Positions 32,185 through 44,799 are shown, numbered from the stretch's first letter. The stretch: DNA of 64,000 nucleotides from Tolypeutes matacus (GCA_026826555.1 JAKSZT010054565.1:5454849-5518848), one strand, 5' to 3'. The notes: a model not told the origin generated them from the letters alone. Numbers and translations are program-made.

Positions 32185-33207
32185 AGCCTCGAATTATATT
32201 GTACCACTTCGCTTACAAGAATCTTGCAACAGTATACTCCCAATTTCTCCCTTCCATATTTTGCAGTGTTATCATATGTAAGTATACATATACTATAAAC
32301 TCTCAATAAATGCTACACTTTTTTTCAGTTTTAAGAATTCTTTATATATTCTGGATATTATTTCTTATCTTTTTTTCCTGTTTTATTGGGGTGAGATTCA
32401 CATAATACAAATTATTAATTTTAAAGTAAACAATTCAGTGACATTTAGTATACTCAAAATTTTGTGCAACTGCCACCTTTATCTACTTCCAAAATATTTT
32501 CATCACCCCGAAATAAAACCCTGTATGTGGTAAGTAGTTACTGCCCCATTCTCTCCTTCCCCCAGCTACTGCTTTCTGTTTCTATGGACTTGCCTAATCT
32601 GGACATTTCATATAAATGGAATCACACAATATGTAACCTTTTATGTCTGTATTCTTTCACTTAGCATGATGTTTTCAAGGTTCACCCAAATTGCAGCATG
32701 GATCAGTACTTCATTTCTCTTTAGGACTTCATTCCTTTTTGTTCCATTTTATGTATACATCACAGTTTGTGAATGATGGACATCTGAGTTTTTCCTACCC
32801 TTTGGCTATTGTGGATAGTGCTGCTATGAATATCCATGTACAAGTACTTGTTTGACTACCTGCTTTCAATTCTTTGGGGTATATACTTAGAAACAGAATT
32901 GCTGGGTCATATACAGTAATTCAGTGTTCAGCTTATTGAGGAAAATATTTTCCACAGCAGCTGCACCATTTTATATTCCCACCTGCAATATCCGGGGTTG
33001 TAAATTCTCCACATCCTCATCAACATTTGTTATTTTCCTTTTTTTTTTAAGTTATAGCCATCCTAGTGGGTGTGAAATATTATCTCATTGTGGTTTTGAT
33101 ATGAATTTCCCTAATGGCTTATGATATTGAACATCTTTTCATGTGCCTATTGGCCATTTATATATATTCTTTGGAGAAATAGCTATTCAAGAATTTAGCC
33201 CATTTTT
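32185..33207 (-). mobile_element. Old L1M/HAL1-type 3' region
   Basis: Reversed old L1 3' end: ttggggtgagattcacataa ... cttcccccagctactgct ... gcttagcatgatgttttcaaggttca. It continues after the insertion 33208-34266 as tagcccatttttaaattagg to about 35150. Confidence 0.7.
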
Positions 33208-34266
33208 TTTCATTCCTCGCGGTATTTTTTAATATATTTTCATTAGAGAGGTTGCAAACATATAAAATCATCATGCATATGTGTGGAATTCCCATACAAT
33301 GCACCTCCACCAACACACTACATTGTTGTGGAACATTGGTTAATAATCATGAGATATCATCATACTATTACCACTGACTATGTTCTACAGCACACACTTT
33401 GCAAATTATTCTATACCCCCCTATTATTAATACAGTACAATGATGACATTGATGAAAGAATACCACAGCACTGCTGTCAACTACAGTACACAGGCCACAT
33501 CAGTTGTATTTTCCCATGCCTCTCCACATTGTTACAACCTTGAAATTGTGATGTACATTTGTTCTAATTCATAGAAGGACATTCTTGTATTTGTACTATT
33601 TTTTTTAATATTTTAAAAGATGCTTAGATTACATAAATGTTACACAAAAATTGTAGGAATTCCTATATGCCCCACCTCCCACAGCCTCCCACATAAACAT
33701 CCTTCATTAGTTGTGGTACATTAATTGCAATTGCTAAACACATCCTGGGGTTTTGTCTACATAGTTCACATTGTAGACCACACTCTCTTCCACACAGTTC
33801 TGCGCATTATATAATGATATAAAATGGCCTATATCTGTCTCTGTAATGTCACTCAGGATAATTCCCAAGTCCTGAAAAAGCCCCTGTATTACAAGTGCTT
33901 TTCCCTCTCCCTGCCCTGAAAATGTCCAGTGGCCACTGGCTCCACATCAGTGTTGTAATTTCTTCCATTGCTTGAATCACAATATGTCTACAACAGAATA
34001 CCAATAACTCTACTCTAGTCCATAGCTCTTCACCCAATCCTGAGGAGTCTGGGATGGTGATGTTCACTCCACCTCCAAGTAAGAGGGGGCTTATATCCCA
34101 TGGATAAGATGGATGGGATTATCCTCTCTGCAGCTGCAGACTCTCTCCATTCCCTGGGATAGCCATTGTCCATCATCATCTCCCTGCCAAGTGTCTTGGG
34201 TGAGTCCATTGAGCTGTAGAGTAGGAGTTGTAGCTCCACCGAGATTCCAGGCACAGCTGGCACATG
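33208..34266 (-). mobile_element. Insertion joining a 1.7-kb-repeat fragment to L1 3' UTR sequence
   Basis: A perfect 12-bp duplication, tagcccattttt (33196-33207 and 34267-34278), encloses two parts. Sense part A (34266-33609) matches the 3' half of the element at 40579-42467 and ends in its A-run at 33608-33601. Part B (33600-33212) resembles L1 3' UTR sequence and ends in poly(A). One duplication around both parts implies a single retroposition event. Confidence 0.65.
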
Positions 34267-35150
34267 TAGCCCATTTTTAAATTAGGTTTTTTGTTGTTAT
34301 TGTTGTTCAGTTGTAAGAATTCTTTATATATTCTGGATATTATTTTTTATCCAGATGTATAGTTTACTAATATTTTCTCCCATTCTGTAGGTTGCCTTTC
34401 ACTTTCTTGATAATGCGCTTTGATACACAAAGTTTTAAATTTTGATGAAGTAGAATTTATCTATTGTTTCACTTGTTGTTCATGCATTTGGTGTCATATC
34501 TAAGAATCAATTGCCAAATTCAGGGTCATGAATGTTTACTTTTATGTTTTACTAAGAGTTTTATAGGTTTAGCACTCCTATTTAGGTTATTGCTCCATTA
34601 CGAGTCATTTTGCAAGTGGTTATCTGGTTGTTCCAGCACCATTTGTTGAAGAGAGAGTTCTTCCCCCATTGAATGGTCTTGGGACCCTTGTGGAAAACCA
34701 ATTGGTCATAGAAGTATAGGTTTTTTTTCTGGTTTCTCAATTCTATTACATTTGTCTATATGTCTGTCCTTTTGCCAATACTACCCTGTTTGGGTTACTT
34801 GTAGCTTTGTAGTAAGTTTTAAAATCAGGAAATGTGAGTCTTCCAACTTTGTTCTTGTCCATATTGTTTTGGCTATTCAGGGCCCTTTAAATTCCATATG
34901 AAATTGAGGATCAGCTTTTCCATTTCTGCAACAACAAAAAAAAGTCATTTAAATTTTTATAGGGATTGCACTGAATCTGTAGGTTGCTTTCGGGAGTATT
35001 GCCACAATATTAAGTTTTCCAATCTGTGGACACAGGATGTCTTTCTATTTATTTAAATCTTTAATTTCTTCAAGCAATGTTTTATAGTTTCAGTTTATGT
35101 TTCAGTGTACAAGTTTTTCACTCCTTGGTTAAATTAAATTAGCTTTTAGG
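34267..35150 (-). mobile_element. Old L1M/HAL1-type ORF2, continued
   Basis: Reversed ORF2 continues across the insertion, for example gattctttatatattctggatatta and gttccagcaccatttgttgaagaga. No frame is left. Confidence 0.65.
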
Positions 35151-35756
35151 TGATTAAAAATAAGAAAAAAGCCTTCTACTTTTACCTTCATTTTAACCAT
35201 TTCCAGTTGAATGTAGGTCAATGATATCATGGACCAAATTTGTATGTTTGGGAATCTTTTACCAGACCCATTTCTTGTTAATGTATCTCATAATTTCCAC
35301 TTCTGTGCTCCCTCCGAATTAGGCTGGGATGATGAACCAGGCCTGGCTAATTACTACAGTTCCTGTCATAGAGAGGGTCAGGGAACAATAATGAACAATA
35401 ATTAGGAAACAGACTCTGCAGATCATCCATATCTGGGTGATCATAGGATCACCTGGGGAGCTTTTTTCCCCCTATGGAAAATTTAAAACAAATTTAAAAA
35501 TGCAATAACATAATGAACCACCACATGACTGTTACCCATCTTCATGGCCAATTTTATTTCATTTGTACTCCCATCTATTGTCCCCCCTAATTATTTTGAA
35601 GCAAATCCCTTACATTATATCATTTAATCCACAAACATTTCACTACGTATCTCTAAAAGATAAGAACTCTGTAAAAATATAGCCATAATAACATTATCAC
35701 ACCTAAGCAAAAATAGTTATAATGATTCCTTACTATCATTCAATTGGGTATCTAGT
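35151..35756. repeat. Old LINE-like and MER5-like scraps
   Basis: The segment 35435-35472 (ggatcacctggggagc) looks like a MER5 end. 35580-35750 resembles an old LINE 3' region. Otherwise unassigned. Confidence 0.35.
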
Positions 35757-36199
35757 TGTGGTGATTTGAAACTGTGTGTACCCCAGGAAACCATGTTCTT
35801 AAAGCTAATCCATCCTTGTGAGTATAAACGTATTGTATGTAGGACTTTTTGAATAGGTTACTTCAGTTAAGGTGTGGCCCAGGGTGGGTCTTACTGGAGT
35901 CCTTTATAAACAGGATGAATACTGAAAGAGATAGCCATGGAAGCAAGATGCTGAAAGCAAAAAAAAAAAAAAAAAAAACCTGGAAGGGAAGGGAGAGACC
36001 AGTAGATGCCTCCATATGCCTTGCCATGTGACAGAGCAGCTAGCAGGAAGTCTTCAGGAAGAAAGCATTGTCTGAATGATGCCTTGATTTGGACATTTTC
36101 ATGGCTCCAAAACTGTAAGCTTGTAAACTTATAAGTTCCCATAGTAAAAGTCAATATGTTGTATGGTATCTGCTTTCAGCAGCTTAGCAAACTAAAACA
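35757..36199 (+). mobile_element. Solo MaLR-like LTR, copy 2
   Basis: TGTGGTGATTTGAAACTG to CTAAAACA, flanked by a perfect 5-bp duplication ctagt (35752-35756 and 36200-36204). It shares the internal motifs of the 15680 copy but carries an A19 run at 35960-35978. The 5-bp duplication is the expected mark of ERVL/MaLR integration. Confidence 0.85.
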
Positions 36200-36204
36200 C
36201 TAGT

Positions 36205-38590
36205 CAAAATTTATGGAGCTTTGGGAAAAAAAAACAGAAAAAGAAAAAGAAGCTCCTGGGTTTCCCTGGGTCAGATCTGCTGAACCATGATCTCTGTGTT
36301 CAACAAACTGCCCAGATAGCTATTCAGTAGCCTGGTTTGGGATATCCTGCTGTGTCCCTGTCGTTCTAACAAAGCACTGGGACTTCCCTCTGACTCTGCA
36401 TGGTAGGTGACCAGTAGCCTCAGCTGGACACATCTCCAGTGATGAGAAACTTCCATTTGGAAGCAGTGAGAAATGCCTTCCTTTACATCTTTTTTGTTCT
36501 TAATAGAGGAAAAACTTTGAAATAAACAAGAATTAAAACATTCCAGATAAGGTTAGAGTGATCTTGGACCACAACCCCCAGTTGTGGTCCAGGCCCAGTT
36601 ATAAATTTGCTGAGTATCTTTCCATACTATTTGCTGTGCTTTGAGCATTCTTCCTTGGGCTGTACCCCAACTTTGTCTCACTTGGAGCTTCTGGGCTTTT
36701 GCAATCTCTTCCCTTTACTTCTTAATTGCCCTGCCAAAATGTGAAAATGGCTCTTGTGGCCTCGCAAGCTTTCATTCTCCAGCCTACAGTCCCCTCTTAT
36801 CCTGGTCTTGACAAGGCTAAGGTCTTGTCAAGGTTCAGGGCTGGTTCTCTGAGCCCCGGAATCCAGTCTTGCTCAGCTGTCTACACTGAGGGCCTCCATC
36901 AGCTTGGCCCACTGGGGGATGATGGTGCTGAGGCCTGGCGGGAAAAAAAAAAAACCCTCCTCACATGGAGAGGAAGAAAGAAGACAGCTGCCCCACAGAA
37001 TCAGTTCCACGGCTCTTCCTGGAGGTGTTCCCTGGGCAGAGGCCTGTTCTGGGCAGTGGACAATGGCCAAAGCAAACACATCCTTCAAGAGCACGCTGGC
37101 TAAGCAGGAGAAGAAGCTGGCAGCTGTTCCAGAAATAAGACAAGGAGCTGAGGTGACAGGAGGAGCCGTCGAAACACTGAGTATGTGCATGGCATCATAT
37201 CCCATTGGAGTTCACGGCCAGACTAAGGGGAAGCCCACAGCTGGTCTGCTCATGGGTTGAAGGAAGAGGAGACTTGGGCAGCATGCCCTTCATTTCTGCC
37301 CCCAGATCCTCTTGCTAAAGACTAGTGGGCCATTTTCTCAGCCTTGGAATGGCTACTAGCAGAGAGAAAGAGCCCCACCTGAGTGGGTTATGCCAAATCG
37401 TGCCCTACCACGATAGGCCCCCAGGTAGACCACCTCCCCCCACCAGCCTCTCCAAGCTACCCTCAGAAAGGGCTCCTGTAGAAGGGAAAAGAAGATGGCT
37501 ACCAAAACCCTTTCCTGCCTGCTTTTGTTTCCAAAAAGCCTCTGCCATGGAGGAGAGAGTAAATTCTCAGCATAGACAAAATTCTCCTGGCCAAAAATTT
37601 GAAAGGAGAAAGAAGTGCTTTCCTCAGTTTAGAAAGGAGTGGGGTAGAAATGAAGAGAGGCCTGTGGTTCTGCAGACCTGAGGGCTGTCCCTGCCTCCCC
37701 ACAGCCCTGCTGAGGGGCACTTCATCATGTCCCTACATCACGTCCCTATATCACGACCCATGAGCAGCGGGGCGTACCTCCTGAAAGCACCATCGTCCAA
37801 GAACCCCTAAGGGAGGCCAGAGATCCTGCCATGGCCCGTTGACTGCAGGAAGATTCCCCATGGTCACCCTAGAGGGTAGAAGACCCCAAAACATCTGAGG
37901 TTGTCTTCTTCCTACTAGCCTGGCAGAATCAGGGGCTAAGACAGAAGCAGAATTCTAGAAAACAAGACAGTACATCTCATCTCGCTCCCTAAGTTTGAGG
38001 CCCGAGAGACTAAGCACCAGCTAGGAGAAGAACCCAAATCAAATCACATTCCAGCAAGGATTTTCCCATAACACTATACTCTATTTTCTCCTTTCAAAGG
38101 TAAAGCAAGCAGGAGCCTGCCAATTAACAGAAACTTAAAGAAGAGAGACGCGGGGGGGACGGAAGGTCTGTGAATGGCTCCTTTCCCTCCCCACCGATCC
38201 AGCGGCACCCCAATGTAATAAGGGTCACCCCCTCCCCTCCAGCCAGCCTGGGAGGGGACATGGAGCATGGTTGATGCCAGCCCAGGATAGATCAGACCTG
38301 TGAACTACCCAGAAGAAATAGCCTGCTGCCCTTTTCTAATCGAGTGAATTTAGATGCCTCTGAAGACACGGACAGCTCTTTCAGATGATCCAGATTCCAA
38401 TATCAGTACATTAGGAAACACACTAGAATTACCTGGAACTTATCATCATCTGCTTTGCAGGAATCGCCATTTGTCCATGTATTCCCCACGACAGTCAAGA
38501 CACTGAACAGCTCCAGCACTGCAAGGACCCCTCTGGTCACCCTTTTATAACCAGGCCCATCTCCTTCCTGGCAAACTCCCCTCCTCCCAG
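36205..38590. other. Mostly single-copy intergenic DNA
   Basis: Positions 36240-36300 look like a MER5-type scrap. The rest, 36.3-38.6 kb, shows no repeat or exon that I recognise. Open frames of up to 125 codons here have no domain. Confidence 0.45.
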
Positions 38591-38599
38591 TCTCTGCCA

Positions 38600-39345
38600 A
38601 TCACTAGTCTGTTCTCTGTTTCTAACATTTTGTCATTTCAAAAATGCTATAGAAATGGCAGCACACAGTATGCTACCTTTGGGGATTGGCTTTTTTACTT
38701 GGCATAATTCCCTGGAGATTCATCCAAGTTGTTGACCATGTCAGGAATTCGTGTCTCTTAATTATTGAGGAGTGTTCCACAGTATGCAGGTACCACAATT
38801 TGTTTGACCATTCACCTGTTGTGGGATATCTGGGCTGATTCTAACTGTGAGCTATTATCAGTAGAGCTGCTATGACCATTTGTGTATAGAGTTTCTGTGT
38901 GAACTTAAGTCTTCATATCGCTGAGATAAATGCCCAAGAGAGCAATTAATGGATCACATGATCATTGCATGTTTAATTCTGTAGGAAACTGCCAGGCTGT
39001 TTGCAGGGTGGCTGTAGCATTTTCCATTCTCACCGGCAGTGTATGAGTGGTCCGGTTTCTCTGCATCCTCGCCAGTCTTTGGTGGTGTCACTGTTTTTAT
39101 TTTGCTGCTTGGATGGGTGTGTGGTGATGTATCTGTGTATTTGATTTGCATTTCCTTGATGATTAATGATGAGCATCTTTTTGTGTGCTTGCTTGCCGTC
39201 TGTGTATCCTCTTTGCTGAAATTGGTATTCATGCCTTTTGCCCGTATTCTAATTGGATTGTTTGATCTTTTTACTGTTGAGTTTTGCAAATTCTTTATAT
39301 GTTCTAGATACTCTCCATTCCTTTTAACGACTGCATTCAAATCAT
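38600..39345 (-). mobile_element. Old L1M-type ORF2 C-terminal region
   Basis: Reversed text such as gaccattcacctgttgtgggata ... gctgctatgaccatttgtgt ... ggaaactgccaggctgtttgcag is the usual ORF2 C-terminus of old L1 subfamilies. Confidence 0.65.
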
Positions 39346-39429
39346 AAATTTTAAATATTGCTTCCATTTTCGGATAATTTGTTATAGAACCAATAAAATC
39401 ATGCATACTGTGATTTCCCATTAATAAAT

Positions 39430-40503
39430 TGGAACATATTTATAAAAGAGAGTCTAAAAGACATATTGAAAACAAAGCAAGAAGCACATGAAAAAATGCT
39501 CATCAATATTAGTCACTAGGAAAATGCAAATTAAAAGTACAATGTGGTACCACTATACATCTATCAGATTGGCAACAAACACCTACAAAAAACAGTGCTG
39601 GCAAGGATGCAGAGTGACTGGGCCACTCATGCATTGTGTGTGCAAACTGGTGCAGCCAGTTTGGGAAACATCTTGGCAGTTTCTTATGAAGTTAAACATC
39701 CACTTTCCTCATGAACCAGGAATCCCACTCCTGGGTATTTATCCAAATGAAATGAAAACTTATGTTTATATGAAAAAAAACAAACCTGAATATGAATGTC
39801 TAGAGTAGCTTTATTCATTATCACCAAAAATTGATAAACCACCCAAATGTTCCTCACCTGGCCACTGGATAAACTGAGATGGGTGCCATGGAATAATTCT
39901 CAGCAATAGAAAGGAACAAACTATTAACACATGCAACAATATGGGTGAATCTCGATTGCACTGTGCTAAGTGAAAGAGACCAGACCCAAAAGGCATATAC
40001 TATATTAATTCCATCTACACGACATTCTAGAAAAGGCAAAACTATAGGGGCAGGAAACAAATCAATGGTTTCTGAGGCCTGGATATGGGGAAAAGGGTTG
40101 ACTCCAAAGGGCTATGAGGCATTTTTTTAGGGTGATGGAAATGTTGTATATCATCAGTGTAGTTGTGGTTACACAACCATAGGCATTCATCAAAACTTGT
40201 AGACCTCAAGAGACAAAGCCTTGGGGAGGAGCCAGAAGCTGGAAGTCAATGGAACCTGAATGAAAAAGGAGACGACATCGTCAAGTGACAGAAAAGCCAA
40301 GGAATCTCAAAGATTGCTGGCCATCCAGAGGATCCTGACCTCAGGAGGAAGGAAGCCTTCTAGCCCCTGAAACCATGATCCAATAAATTCCTGGTATTTA
40401 AACAAAAAAAGAAAAGAAAAGAAAAGAAAGAAAAAGCCTTGTAGAACTCTACAATAAAAAGAGTGAGTTATATCTGTATGAAATTTTACCTTAGCAGAAA
40501 AAA
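39430..40503 (+). mobile_element. Old L1M-type 3' end, plus strand
   Basis: Plus-strand ORF2/3' end: atcagattggcaacaaacacc, ggaatcccactcctgggtatttatcc, ggtgatggaaatgttgtata, then gtagaactctacaataaaaagagtg after an insert at 40204-40437. It is opposite in orientation to its neighbour, so it is a separate insertion. Confidence 0.65.
40204..40437 (+). mobile_element. Retroposed LTR-derived transcript with poly(A)
   Basis: About 190 bp match the 3' half of the LTR at 51917-52357 (agaagctggaagtcaa, acagaaaagccaaggaa, ggaagccttctagcc). It has AATAAA at 40382-40387 and 15 or so bases later an A-rich AAAAG tract. It is flanked by an 8-bp duplication, cttgtaga (40196-40203 and 40438-40445). A poly(A) tail and a variable-length duplication indicate L1-driven insertion, not integration as an LTR. 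Confidence 0.6.
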
Positions 40504-40578
40504 CAAAAACAAAACAGTGAAAACCAGACTATAGTATCTGGGAATGCATACTTGGATGATAAAACTATATGAAAAGCA

Positions 40579-42467
40579 TTTAAATCTCTTGCATTTAAGC
40601 TTATCATTATTATTTCATTTTCCTATTAATTTTATTTGGTTATTATATGGGCTTCATCTTCAAGGAAGGTTTAGATCACAGAAGGGTTACAATGGGGGCT
40701 GCAGAGGATCATTGGTGGGGGGTGTCTGGCTTGGGGGATTCATAGGAGTAAGTTCATCTGAATATACACGAAAGATACATAAAATTATTCAAATGATCAA
40801 GGGATGGGGCATGGTCACGGTGGGTAGACAATCACTCAATAATTGAGGGAATACTGAATTTCCAGTCTGGAGAACTCTGCCACATTCTCCAAGGGAGCAG
40901 CAACAGTCCCCTGAGTGCAGGAGCAGTGTCTGGCAAAAGAGGATGGCCCACTATTGGGTTCTTGTTATTGATGACTACCCTTATGAGTCTTTGCTCTTGT
41001 AATTGAAACTTGGCCTACTGTTATGGGGTGCCTATGGGGTGCCATCTGAGAGTCTCCTTGTTGCTTAAATGTGGCCTCTCTCTAAGCCAAACTCAGCATA
41101 TGAATGCATTACCTTCCCTCAAACGTGGGACATGACTCCCAGGGATGAGCCTCCCTGGCAGTGAGGAATTAATACCAAGTGCCAAATGGAAACACGACTG
41201 GAAAAAAACCTTGAATAAAAGGGGGAAAACGGGAAGCGGCTGTGGCTCAATCAGTGGGGCTCCCGTTTGCCATATGGGAGGCCCCGGGTTCCGTTCCCGG
41301 GGCCTCCTGGTGGGGGCGGGCCCGCCCGCATGGCGTGGTTGGCTGACCCGGCGAGCACAGGCAGCAAGGGGGGGATAAATGAATAAATAAATAAAATCTT
41401 TTTAAAAAGGGGGGGAGGGGAAGGTAAAGACAAATGAGTTCATGTGGCTAAGAGACTTCAAAGAGAGTCGGGAGGTCATCCCAGAGGTAATGCTTACGCA
41501 CACCTCAGTAGGATCTCATAGAACACCAAAGTGGATATCACCCCACACAGAGGGGCTCCTGAGGGCTCTGGAGACACCCAGGTCCTATATAAGGGGGGAT
41601 AGCCCCAGAGATTGACGCCTTATCAGTGGGCTCTACTTTGGAATCTGTGCTCCTGAGAGTGACAGAGTTGGACTCAAATAAGTCCTCCCTGCACATGGTC
41701 CATCAGTCCCTTCTATTCAAAACTATATGTGATGCTGGAGTTTGTAGGTATACTTCCAGAGACTGGAGCCTCTGGCCTGCCTATGTGCCAGCTGTGCCTG
41801 GAATCTCGGTGGAGCTGCAACTCCTACTCTACAGCTCAATGGACTCACCCAAGTCACCTGGTGAGGAGATGATGATGGACAATGGCCATCCCAGGGAATG
41901 GAGAGAGCCTGCAGCTGAAGGCAGGATAATCCCATCCACCGTATCCATGGGATACAAGCCCCCTCTCACTTGGAGGTGGAGTGGACACCATTCCAGTCCC
42001 CTCAGGAGTTGGGAAGGGCTTGGACTAGAGTGGACTTAATGGTATTCTGTTGTAGACATATTGTGACTCAAGCAATGGAAGAAATTATAACAGTGAGGTG
42101 GAGCCAGTGGCCACTAGACGCTTTTGGGGCGGGGAGGGGAAGGGCAGTTGTAATACAGGGGCTTTTTCAGGACTTGGGGGTTGTCCTGAGTGACATTGTG
42201 GCGACGGATATAGGCTATTTTACATCAGCATGTACCATGCAGAACTGTGTGGGAGAGAGTGTGATCTACGATGTGAACTGTGGTCTATGCTTAGTGGCAA
42301 AGCTCCAGGATGTGTATATCCATTGCAGGTGATGTGCCACACTGATGAATGATGTTTATGTGGGATGTTATGGGAGGTATGGAAGGTGGAGATCATGGGA
42401 ATCCTTGTAATTTTTGTGTAACATTTATGTAATCTAAGCATCTTTTAAAATATATATATATAAAAAA
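40579..42467 (+). mobile_element. 1.7-kb poly(A)-tailed repeat of unknown class
   Basis: Flanked by a perfect 18-bp duplication, aaaactatatgaaaagca (40561-40578 and 42468-42485), and ends in A-run after a TA-dinucleotide stretch. It is about 1.7 kb once the nested SINE is removed. It shows no reverse transcriptase, Pol III boxes or LTR features. A second, partial copy lies at 33609-34266 on the minus strand. I know this sequence as a dispersed repeat type but cannot name it. It could be a non-autonomous LINE-mobilised family or a long LINE 3' UTR. Frames at 41626-42039 and 41970-42332 have no domain. Confidence 0.7.
41226..41404 (+). repeat. tRNA-headed SINE nested in the 1.7-kb repeat
   Basis: Runs from aaacgggaagcggctgtggc to aaataaaatcttttt, with the duplication aaaaggggg (41217-41225 and 41405-41413). 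Same family as 28879-29087 and 46018-46215. Confidence 0.85.
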
Positions 42468-42485
42468 AAAACTATATGAAAAGCA

Positions 42486-43330
42486 AGGAAACGATTACCA
42501 TCAAGTGCAGGAGGGCAGTAAATTTAGGAAGGAGGGACTCTGATCGGGACATGGAGGGCTCCTGAGGAGGCCAGCAAAGCTCTTCGGTCTTGAACCAGTG
42601 TTGGTTCCAAGGGTGTCTGCCTTGTAATAACTCACCAGCTATGCCTTTTTATTATGAAGTTTTCTGTATCTTTGCAGTTTTCAAAACATAGATAGTTAAA
42701 ACGAATGTGTGGAAGGAATTACTATTGTTTTTTTTTTAGGTAGGAAAATGGTATTGTGGTTATGTTTTTAAGATGAGCCTTTATCTTTTAGAGAAACAGA
42801 CTAAAATATTTATGGATGAAATGGCATGCCATCCGGAATTTGCTTCAAAATAATTCAGGAGGAGATGAAGCAAAGTTAGCCATGAATTGGTAAGAGCTGA
42901 AGTTGAGAGGTGAGCTCAGGGAGTACTATGTGCTTCTTTCTACTCTTGTATACATTTACATTTTCCATAGTAAAATGGGCAAAAAATCGATGGAGTGGGT
43001 GATAATTGTCTAGCCCTCTGCCACACCATATGAACTGGATATAGCCTGAGGGCCCTCTGCCCTGAAGAAAATGTTTTTTAAAAAGCAAACCAGAAGCTCC
43101 CAGTTTAAACAGGCCCTGGGTTGCTGCCTGTGTCCAGGCTTAGAAAAGGAACTTAAAAACCCAGAATTACACAGTCTCCACCTCCTTCCCAAGTTTTTAC
43201 CAGGGTAGTCAAGTCATCCGTGGGACAACTGCTCGATGTCTCAGGGTTTAAGGGGCCCCATCACCAAATGCTGGAATTGATGCATCAGTATTCTTCTGGG
43301 GACGTTTAGTATTATTATTTTGTTATTTGT
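42486..43330. other. Intergenic DNA, no gene seen
   Basis: No clear repeat or exon. 42630-42980 has old-LINE 3' flavour (tttacattttccatagtaaaatg) but is too weak to assign. Confidence 0.4.
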
Positions 43331-43915
43331 TGTCTTAGTTTGCCACAGGGCTGCCAATGCAAAGCACTAGAAATGGATTGGCTTTTATAATGGAGATTTT
43401 ATTAGGGGAAAAGCTTACAGACCATGAAATGTCCAAACCAAGGCATCAGCAGAGATGCTTTCTCATCAAAGTCAGCTACTGGTGATCCTGGCTCTGGGCA
43501 ACCAGGCAAAGGGCTTGTCTCTTTCCAGGCCACCTCTCTGAGTCTCAGCTGCTCTGCTTTCTTACCGAGTTCAGCTGTCAGTTATTAGGCATATGGCTCA
43601 TCTCTTCAGCCTTGAGCTGCTCCATGAGCGCAGCCTTTTGGGGGCTTTGTGCCTAAGCTTTGGCTGCTAGCAACCCTCAAATCCTCTCTCACACTGGCAG
43701 AATCAAAAACGTCAGCTTCCTTTCTCTGTGACTCTCTGTGTGTGTCTCCGTTTACATAAGACCCAGCAAAAGAGTGGAGACGCAACCTGAGTCATGCCTC
43801 ACTGACTAGTCCAATCCAAAGGGTCTCACACCCACAGAAATGGATTAGTTCAAGAACATAATCTTTTTCTATTTGGGATTCCTAAAATAGCTTCAAACTG
43901 TCACATTTGTAGTGA
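43331..43915 (-). mobile_element. Solo MaLR-like LTR, 585 bp
   Basis: Flanked by a perfect 5-bp duplication, tttgt (43326-43330 and 43916-43920). In reverse it starts TGTGACAGTTTGAAGC and ends CTAAGACA, with an AATAAA near its 3' end (tttatt at 43397 on the plus strand). It is related in layout to 23341-23955. Confidence 0.8.
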
Positions 43916-43920
43916 TCATT

Positions 43921-44798
43921 TCATTGATAATAATCATACCAATATTTTTTAACCTCAGACATAGAAACGTACCAACACTGTGCTACTTTCTAGAGGAAGC
44001 AAAATTAGCCTGATGGATTATTCTTCCTCACACAGGTCTATAAGTGGTGCCCTCATATTTTTCTAATTTGTCTTTCTCGTTCTTGTTTCACTCTCCTCAA
44101 GGATACAAGCAGCCAAGCAGTACAAGGGCACATTATTTACATGCAAACCAGAACTCCAGGGCTACAGCCATCTATCCTCTGGAGGAAAAGAGGTCGATGT
44201 TCTCTTTGGCCAGATGCATATTTTATTGACCTGTGGCCCTCCCAGCCCTGAGGGTGTCATGGCCTGTAAATGGACCCCGGGCACATGGCAGCTCATACCA
44301 TATATCATCATAACGTAAAAGCCACCTCAGGGACTGAAGAATTACTCTCCCCAGCTTTCTTCTTAATCCCTCCTGATTCTGCTGAGCCTTTGTTGAGTCC
44401 CAGCGCACACACAGGTAAACGGATTTTCACACAGCCCCAGAGGGTCTGGGAGAGGCAAAGGGGAGGCAAAAAGTATCCCCATTTTACAGACCACAAAGCC
44501 AAGCCTCTAACATTCCAATAACTGGTCTGCCAAGCAGTTGAACAGTTTGCCTGCCTAGGCAGGTTTTAGGGTCCTTACATTTTATTTTTATTTTGTAAAT
44601 ATACAAGGAGTATATGAGGCGCATCCTATGGTTTGCTTTTTTATTTCAAGTGAAATTCTTTGTCTTTCTTTTCTTAAGTTATAAGATAATGCATGGCTAT
44701 GAGAAAAAAATTAGAAAATGCAGAGAAGTAGAAAGAACTTAAAGAAATCCATAATTCCATGTACCCAGGACAAAAACACTCATCCTTTCTATCTATGT
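43921..44798. other. Intergenic DNA, no gene seen
   Basis: A small reverse MIR-like piece (atccccattttacagacc) is near 44475-44495. Otherwise unassigned. Confidence 0.4.
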
Positions 44799-44799
44799 A

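Noticed and set aside
41626..42332. Two overlapping frames (137 and 120 codons) inside the 1.7-kb repeat, partly mirrored at 33849-34263
   Set aside because: Similarity between copies reflects repeat homology; frames shift and no domain is seen.
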